Below are positions 57,431 to 64,000 of a stretch of 64,000 nt of DNA, piece after piece. Source of the stretch: Berberis thunbergii (lineage: Eukaryota > Streptophyta > Magnoliopsida > Ranunculales > Berberidaceae). The stretch covers positions 620,001-684,000 of the forward strand of contig QNQO01000540.1 in the NCBI GenBank assembly GCA_003290165.1, read 5' to 3'. The position numbers and the translations under genes were made by a program. Each line of letters begins with the position of its first letter. Positions within the stretch are counted from its first letter, which is position 1. A model generated the notes under the pieces. That model saw nothing but the letters and a program-made list of their open reading frames with translations. It was not told the origin of the DNA and did not search any database.

Positions 57431-59376
57431 CCCATCAGTTTCTTCGTGCACTTCACCGTCTTCCATAACAACTCCAACATTCTCAATCTGCAAACCATTT
57501 GCATAACCAATATCCAACTCTTCATCAGTGTCATACATAGGCTCTCCAAGTTCTTCAGTTTCGTCTACCATGTCTTCCTCAATCAGGAGATTGTTACCAT
57601 TCTGGATAGCAGATTTCCTGCACTCAGTCGCTCTATGTCCATGTTCACCACATCTAAAACATCTAATATTTGAGTTCGAATTACCCTGTGGTGATTGCTG
57701 GGTAGGACTAGATTCATGAGGGCAAATTGGCCGACTTCTTTGATCACTTATGATTGTTGGCCTCCTGTTCTGTTGTTTCTCCACAACAAGTGCACACTGG
57801 TAGGCTTCAAAAATGGTCTTCAACGAGTGAAGTCGCTGAAATAAGGGTTGAGTGTAGTCGAAAGGAAGGAAGTGACCCTTCATCTTCTCCCAATCACCGA
57901 TCCTATCTTGCCCTGTCTGTCTCGTGCTTGCTTCAACTACTCCCACCATGCAGATGCTCTGCCTTTGAGTTTGATGGTGACCAATTTCACCCTTACACGA
58001 TCTGGAACTTCCTTTTACTCAAAAATACGTTCTACTTCATTTAACCAATCGACGAATCCTTCGGCTTGTAACGTACCAGAAAAATTGGTAGATCCACTCT
58101 GAATCCAAGGTATCCATGATAGGGTTGGGCAAGTACGGGTAACTGGCCCAAAAGCTTAAAATTGAAAATTGGCCCGAGAAATTTGGGCCCATGTTTATGA
58201 GACCCGAAACCGGACCGAGTTGACCGGGTAACCGAGGTCCTGATTAACCGATTTACGGGCCGATCTCGGTCTTAAGAGCAAAAAAAATGCTTCTACAATA
58301 AAAAAATACTTCATTCATAAGACGTACAAAAATTATATCAAAAAATTACAAAAAAACCATACAACAAATTACAAGATCAGATCTGTAATACTTCATTCAT
58401 TCATTCATTGTCTGTAACCATGCAACAAAATTAAAAAATACTTCATTCATTCATCATCTGTAAGGTGGATCAAGATCTGACCAACATCTGAGATCAGATC
58501 TGATCTAGGAAAAGGAGGGGAAGAGAGGGGAGAGGGAGGCGGCTCGGCCTCCGCCTTTACTGAGAGAGGGAGGCCGTCGATCTCGTGCCTTTGCGGTCGA
58601 TGCTTCACCTTCGCTGAGATCAGATCTGATCTAGGGAAAGGTAGGGAAGGGAGGCGCTCGATCTCGTACCTTCGCGGTCGATGCTTCGCTTTCGTTGTGA
58701 GGAGAGGGAGGCGGTCGATGATTCGTCTTCACTGTGAGGAGGCGGTTGGGAGAAGAATTGTTCCCGAGAGGTTTGTGGATGAAACTTGCTTTAGAACACA
58801 GTGGTCCATTGCTTCTGCAATGATGGATTCGACGGCAGAGCCATCTGTTTCGGAAAGGAAACCCAAATTCGCCAAGGCGAAACAGAGAAAATGAAAACAG
58901 AGACAGAACCTTCATATGGGGTTTAAAGGGAGCTTTCATATGCCTTCATATGGGGTTTAAAAAGCAAGATGGGTTTAACCTGGGCCGGGAAGGTTACCCG
59001 ACGAGCTTCAGAAATGGAAACCGAGGCCCGGACCAGAAACTTCGGGTCGGGCCGGGCTTTTACAACCGATCGGTCCGATTGTCGGCTCGGTTCCTGGCTT
59101 TCGGTCCTAAATGCCCACCCCTAATCCATGACGATCTTGCTGACCATGGTGCTCCCAGAATCGAGCACGATTGTGATACAGGTTTTCGAAACTGAAATCA
59201 GAATCGTGATTTTCCATCTCACGATCACCGAAATCCCGCGCCGTTAGACGCCGGGTTAACTCTGCAACTTGCCTCTGTAAATCCTCAATCATCACATCCT
59301 GAACGTTACGATCACGGTTTGGGGCTTCCTCGTTTGGAACTTGCCCACGATGACCACGACCACAACCACCAGCCAT
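57431..59376 (-). pseudogene. Ty3/gypsy gag of unit 3, interrupted by a hAT element
   Basis: It starts at 59376 (MAGGCGRGHRGQVPNEEAPN), continues MIEDLQRQVAELTRRLTARD and FENLYHNRARFWEHHGQQD, then is cut at 59123 by the hAT element. It resumes at 58120 and from 57949 reads EKMKGHFLPFDYTQPLFQRL, EKQQNRRPTI and an intact zinc knuckle CFRCGEHGHRATEC before joining the carboxylase segment in frame. Stops lie between 58120 and 57949. Confidence 0.8.
58121..59123. mobile_element. Second hAT-type element, inserted in gag of unit 3
   Basis: It starts TAGGGTTGGGCA and ends TGCCCACCCCTA, with a perfect 8-bp duplication ATCCATGA at 58113-58120 and 59124-59131. The subterminal regions are rich in GGCCCG/CGGGCC and ACCGA motifs. 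The 1003-bp interior contains two copies of a GATCAGATCTGATCTAGG segment (about 58492 and 58617) and no transposase. It is absent from units 1 and 2, so it arrived after they separated. Confidence 0.88.
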
Positions 59377-59428
59377 GAAAACTAATGAAATCTCACCCCC
59401 ATGAAGATGTTGAAGCTCTGATACCAAC

Positions 59429-60012
59429 TGACGCCGGGCATAATAATGATTATCATGCAGGCTAGTTCTAACAGACAATTTAAAGGAAAGAACACAAGAG
59501 GATTACCCAAAACACAGAAAAATATTCTAATGTTCAATTAAAATTATCAAAATCAAAAGTCCCTTACAATATTGAGGAAGAGCTCTATTTATAGTGCTCA
59601 AATAACTTAAATAATAAGCAGCCTATTTCTAAAAGAAAAATTAGAATCAAATACTAAAATAACAAGCAGTTTATTCCTAAAAGAAAAAGTAAAATCTATT
59701 CCTAAAAGGAAACTGCCTATTCCTAAACGACAAATTAAAATCAAATACTAAAATAACAAGCAGTCTATTCCTAAAAGAAAAAGTAAAGCTTACTTAAAGG
59801 AAACTAAACATACTCCTAATTAAATTGAAATACTACAAATAAATTATTTAGTAAATAACTTTGAGAGCAAATTAGGAACCTTAGAAACCCAAATTAGGAA
59901 AAATCACGATTTTCTGCAATCTTTGCGTTGATCTGCCAAATCAAGGTATCTCAGTGTCAACAATGTGCTATCTGACAACTCAACATCATCTGACTCGGAT
60001 CCTCCTGCATCA
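59429..60012 (-). repeat. LTR 4 of the array (outer 5' LTR)
   Basis: On the minus strand it runs from TGATGCAGGAGGATCC to GGCGTCA, followed by the primer-binding site at 59415-59427. The right end is fixed because similarity to the other units stops exactly at the TG, giving way to GAAACCCAAATAAG. Confidence 0.85.
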
Positions 60013-62131
60013 GAAACCCAAATAAGAATGAGAAGAATACTTAATATGATAATATATTTTGATATTCCGCATTGGAGTATTGGATATAGTATTATAGGCA
60101 TACTAATGCAAACACTTTTACCAAAATGTCAAGGCGAAGCTAAAATTCATATCCTTATGATCATGACATCCTACCATTTTACTAGTGCATAGGAATCATT
60201 TCATCAAGTGGGTCATCAATACTTTGTGCAGTATGTGAATTTTGCTTTACAAATGTTTAGGTATTAGTTAGGCCTAAGTTATATGATGTCACTAGACACA
60301 AACATGGGACACTTAAGTCTTGCAAGGGTTATGATGTTATGCTAAAAGTTAAGATGATAGTAAGCTTTGGGCGATTTAGAGACTGAATTGCTTTGCAAAA
60401 AATAAGAATAGCAGTTGTGGATATCACAATTTACAAGTGATACTGACAATTTTCTGTTAGAAGGTTCATAAGAAACCATCTCAATTTTGGCTTTTTATGT
60501 GCATGTGTGAATAAAGGAAATCTTATTGCAACTCAAATAGATGATCAACAGACTGTACTATGCGCACTTACTAATAACTATAAACTTTAATTCTCGTTTG
60601 TGCAATGCAAACACATGCAAAGTGTGAAACTAAATACCATTAAACCAGCACACACACACACACACACACATACACAAAATAAGAAATAAAAAAAATAAAA
60701 AAAAAAAAAAAAAAAAAAGAATAAGTTGATGGTTTTGAAATGTGCCTACCTTTCGACAATCACAACCACAGACGTACAAAGTAAATGTTTCAGTACTTCA
60801 ATCATGCTTCAATGGTCCCTAGATAATTGTTTGTTGATTGGGAAAAGTTGAAACAATAATTACTTATTCTTGTTGAATTGTTAGCTTTGCGCACTTCAAA
60901 TTTATGAAGCGAAATAAATATTCAATTTTTTCTCTGTCGTTCCCTCAGTAAATAAAAATGCTTCATTCATACTATGGTATCCCTTTACATTGTAAATGTA
61001 GTTTCATTTGAATAAAATATGCCTTTGCATTGCATACTATGGCATCCCTTTTCCTTGTGTACTACGGTGTCGTTTTACATTTTAAATATATGATGTTTTG
61101 GTAATTCTCTTTAGCATCTGACTAAAATCTAATAATATGCTTCGCTATATAACTCTTTATCCATATTTATCTTTCTAATGATTCTGCTTTGTTGCATCAG
61201 AATTGTGTTGATTGTGAATAGAGTTACCTAGTCGTCGTTCATCAAGACTTCCTTGTTGGTAATTTATCTCTTATTAAGCCTTCTAGAAATTGTGTTCAAA
61301 ATTGTTAGGTGTGCAGTCCCTCACACTTGTTACTTCCTCAATTCAGAACTTATTTTTTCCTTTGTTTATCTGAAGTTGTCTATGATATATGCAAAGGAGG
61401 TTTTAGTTACTGGGTTGCTTTTCTTGCTGTTACATCACATCTTTTCTTTCATCGGGACTTCCCAGGTTCATATCCAATACATTTATTCTTTAAAACAAAA
61501 TAGATTTTTCTTGGTTAATGACCAATGATAAGATGTCTTTGTTTGCAGAGTCACGCTTTGTCTTATTATTGGTTGTCACGCCTAGCTGTTTGGTGAACGA
61601 ATTGCATGGAACCATATTGGGTGGAATAGTATGTCTCATAATTGGAGTATTGCTCATTATTGATGAATGTCGTGGTGGATCTGAAGATTGGTGGGTGAAG
61701 TGATGCCTTTTTACTGCAATGGTATATATGTTTCTTATCTTCTTTAATATATTATATCTATGCAAGGGACCTTGGTAGCAAAAAATTTACAGTAATTTAA
61801 GTTCTTAGTCATCTCTTGTCATGTTAGTTTATGGTTGTTGTAGTTTGCAATATCTTTGTAAGTAATGGTTATCAACTGTTCACATATTTTGCATCTTTAT
61901 TACTAGATTGAGCTTTTTTGTATGTACATAATCTTAAGTTGAGTTTGATCTAAATAAGATACCATTCCGATGATGGACTATGAAAAAATCTTAAATTGTG
62001 GGAATTTGTTTTACAAGGTGACATAAATTTGTGAAAAAAGAGAAAAAAAAACAACACAAGGAATTTTTCGATTGTGCAACAACTAGGATATTTGGTGGGT
62101 GAGTGATGGATAAAAGATCTTTACGCTGCAC
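60013..62131. other. No gene recognised; microsatellites and one hydrophobic ORF
   Basis: Mostly AT-rich. A (CA)n run lies at 60649-60670 and an A-rich run at about 60690-60718. An open frame at 61518-61703 reads MTNDKMSLFAESRFVLLLVV and LGGIVCLIIGVLLIIDE, with two hydrophobic stretches, but no family is recognised and the start has no supporting context. It may be chance, or an exon of an unknown gene. Confidence 0.4.
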
Positions 62132-62134
62132 TTA

Positions 62135-62444
62135 CACTACACCATATTGGCATTTTTGTAACAACCCCCAAAGCAGTATCACTTTTGAAGTGTAACAATT
62201 CACCTAACAACTTTACACATTTTCACAAACAAAATGATACAATAATAGTATCACCATGAATAGTATGATTATAAAAGTGATACTATTCATGGTGATCCAA
62301 CTTATTGTATCATTTTTTTTGTGTTACTATTTTTCATTTTTTTGACTAAATTTAGTTTTGATTTGAAATTGTTTGGTGAATTGTAACATCTCAAAAGTGA
62401 TATTGTTTTGAGAGTTGTTATAAAAGTGCCAATTTGGTGTAGTG
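62135..62444. mobile_element. CACTA-type MITE
   Basis: It starts CACTACACCATATTGGCA and ends with the reverse complement of CACTACACCAAATTGGCA; the arms extend to about 70 bp with few differences. A 3-bp duplication TTA flanks it at 62132-62134 and 62445-62447. CACTA ends and a 3-bp duplication define the superfamily. The centre has its own hairpin (ATGAATAGTAT...ATACTATTCAT). At 310 bp it is non-coding. Confidence 0.8.
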
Positions 62445-62677
62445 TTAACTCATTGGAAAATAAGTACAAGATGCAAAATGTGGGATAGCTGTGTGTTAGT
62501 TATCATTTTATCTTTGAAAGGGTCGCACCACAAAGCATAATAAGAGGATAACAGGTACTTTGGACCCTATTAACCTCAGCACTTTATGGATCTATATGAT
62601 CTTACAGCCTCTGATTATGTAAACCCTAACCTTTTGGGGGGAGATCTTGGTAGTTGTGGAGTTATTATGTTTTTTAG

Positions 62678-63013
62678 GTAAATAATGGTTCGAGAGTCAC
62701 GGTAAGTGGTGCAGCAGCAACAACTAGTAAATTTTGATTTCCTTTAATAATTGCAAAAGTAGTGAACAGTGAGAAAAAAAAATACCATCTGTTGGTGTTC
62801 TCTCCTTCTGGGCATCTCATACAATATGCATTACGTCCTTCTAAGGGGTCATGTTGTGAAACCAGGGTATTAGGAGCATCTGTTCATCCTAATGAAATAG
62901 ATCCAGATTCTGGTGCAAGGTTGGTTGTTGAAACACTCCCACTCCAGAAGTGGGATATTTTCTAGAGACAGAATTGTCATGAACAAATGGATAATGTAGA
63001 CATCTATAGTGAG
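62678..63013 (+). pseudogene. ATG18/BCAS3-type autophagy protein fragment
   Basis: One frame reads NNGSRVTVSGAAATTSK, stop, then KKYHLLVFSPSGHLIQYALR, GARLVVETLPLQKWDIF, stop, RQN and MDNVDIYSE. This order matches the long plant ATG18 proteins (ATG18f-h type) that carry a BCAS3 domain after the WD40 propeller and act in autophagosome formation. The stops are at 62735-62737 and 62963-62965; the second falls where Gln is usual. No WD40 exons were found to the left. It is probably a broken duplicate or a transposed fragment. Confidence 0.65.
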
Positions 63014-64000
63014 CACATGCATAGAGATATTTGTATTCACCACCCCCATTGCGTCCGAATGATGACATTAAACCAAGTGTTACTAGGAGGCAACCTAGTC
63101 AGTTTATACATTCATTCATTCATTAACATAAAAATAAAAATAAATCGCCAATGCCTATTTGGGGGTGATGTATTTTTTGTTAATATATCACCCACACCAA
63201 CTCGATTATTTTCATTACAGGGGCGGTACATATGTTCAACAAATTACCCGAGGTAATAAGTTTCAATATTTATTTTTCACTTTCTATTTTATTTTTTTAG
63301 TGTTAGGGACAATGTTTTATTTGTTTGGGGTAAAGAGATTCAACAAAATTCATACCTCTTTTGAAAATATTTTTCTTAAAAAAATAAATAAATCGTGCGG
63401 TATCCTAGCTACGATGAAATTAGATTACTTGATTCACTACATTTCGGCAAAAAGATGTTGGAAGTTTATTATTAGTGTAAACATTGCATTTTAGCATTCA
63501 GGAACAAACATTTGGTTTTTTGCACAATGACCACAGATGTAGTTTGGAATAGAGAAGTAACTTCATGAGAATCTAAGGGAATAATTGTGGAGACTTTAAC
63601 CTTGTGAGTCATCAGACCCTTCATTTATTCAAAGGGTTTCACGCAACTCCGAGTCGCATAAGGACTAAAATTTTATTGGATCCCGCAGTAGCTTGTTGTG
63701 AAGTCTCATTATTCTTCTTTTTTGGTCGATCACTAATGATGACATTTTTCGTGTTAAGAGAAATATTGGTCTTGTAGTCTATTTGAGACTTATAACCATT
63801 GTCAAACCTTAGACGGTAAATTATGCAACTATTGTCCATCTATACCTTATCAAAAATCATCTTGCTAACCATTCCATCCAAAACCAATGTGAGCCTTTGT
63901 TTTGGTTTATTAGACATTAAAAAAACCTGTTACCTGTTTATGTTACAGAAAAAGGGTTAGGAAGAAAAGGGTATGAATGCAAAGTGAAAAGCCAAGATCC
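63014..64000. other. No gene recognised
   Basis: AT-rich sequence with an ATTCATTCATTCATT run near 63112. Open frames on both strands (for example a minus-strand frame at 63639-63839) show no recognisable protein signature. Confidence 0.4.

Larger units (their letters stand above)
50440..60012 (-). mobile_element. Tandem array of a Ty3/gypsy element carrying an acetyl-CoA carboxylase segment
   Basis: Four LTRs separate three homologous internal regions in head-to-tail order: LTR 50440-51027, unit 1, LTR 53106-53674, unit 2, LTR 55744-56332, unit 3 (with a hAT insertion), LTR 59429-60012. Each unit on the minus strand starts with a primer-binding site, then gag, a captured host segment and a pol remnant whose frame runs into the next LTR. 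The 5 bp outside the array are AAAAC (left) and GAAAC (right), a near-match that would fit one original insertion followed by unequal recombination. Reverse transcriptase, RNase H and integrase are absent from all units. Confidence 0.85.

Noticed and set aside
58630..58940. Open frames inside the second hAT element
   Set aside because: Short readings on both strands without transposase signatures (no hAT C-terminal dimerisation or BED motifs).
61253..61528. 91-codon hydrophobic frame
   Set aside because: High T content gives Leu/Phe/Ile-rich readings by chance. No motif, leader or splice context supports it.

Overview
This window is nuclear DNA of a flowering plant, most likely a eudicot. 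It is AT-rich, its genes contain introns, and most of it is transposable-element sequence. One host gene is clear: the 5' half of a DA1-type growth regulator (ubiquitin-interacting motifs plus LIM domain) on the minus strand at the left edge. Its four visible coding exons join in phase, and it runs off the window.

Layout. 1-5.75 kb: the DA1-like gene, with a 1.47-kb Mutator-like element (9-bp target duplication) in an intron. 6.6-8.4 kb: a hAT-type element (8-bp duplication). 8.6-10.4 kb: tandemly duplicated AT-rich DNA. 10.5-11.6 kb: the 3' end of a decayed LINE. 12.3-19.5 kb: retroelement A, a Tat-like Ty3/gypsy derivative without polymerase, with gag on the minus strand and spliced accessory genes on the opposite strand. 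19.5-26.9 kb: long-inverted-repeat elements, a MITE-like hairpin, a possible small ORF and a cluster of small Helitron-like elements. 27.0-28.8 kb: a Pack-MULE-like element carrying an exon of an NT-C2 domain gene. 28.8-33.1 kb: simple and tandem repeats, a LINE fragment and hairpin elements. 33.1-44.9 kb: element B, related to A and interrupted by a 3.4-kb solo LTR with a 5-bp duplication. 44.95-50.3 kb: element C, the same family in the opposite orientation. 50.4-60.0 kb: a tandem array of four LTRs and three internal regions of another Ty3/gypsy element. 60.0-64.0 kb: mostly unrecognised DNA with a CACTA-type MITE and an ATG18/BCAS3-like pseudogene.

The most notable structure is the 50.4-60.0 kb array. 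Each of its three units encodes a gag region joined to about 890 bp of plant multidomain acetyl-CoA carboxylase: the end of the biotin-carboxylase region and the biotin carboxyl carrier domain with its MKM biotinylation motif. The captured piece has no introns, so it looks like a processed transcript taken up by a retrotransposon that lost reverse transcriptase, RNase H and integrase. The chimera was then multiplied, by transposition or by unequal recombination. All three copies now carry different stops or frameshifts.

No tRNA, rRNA, CRISPR array or bacterial-type operon was seen. Domain assignments come from reading motifs by eye, and no database search was run.
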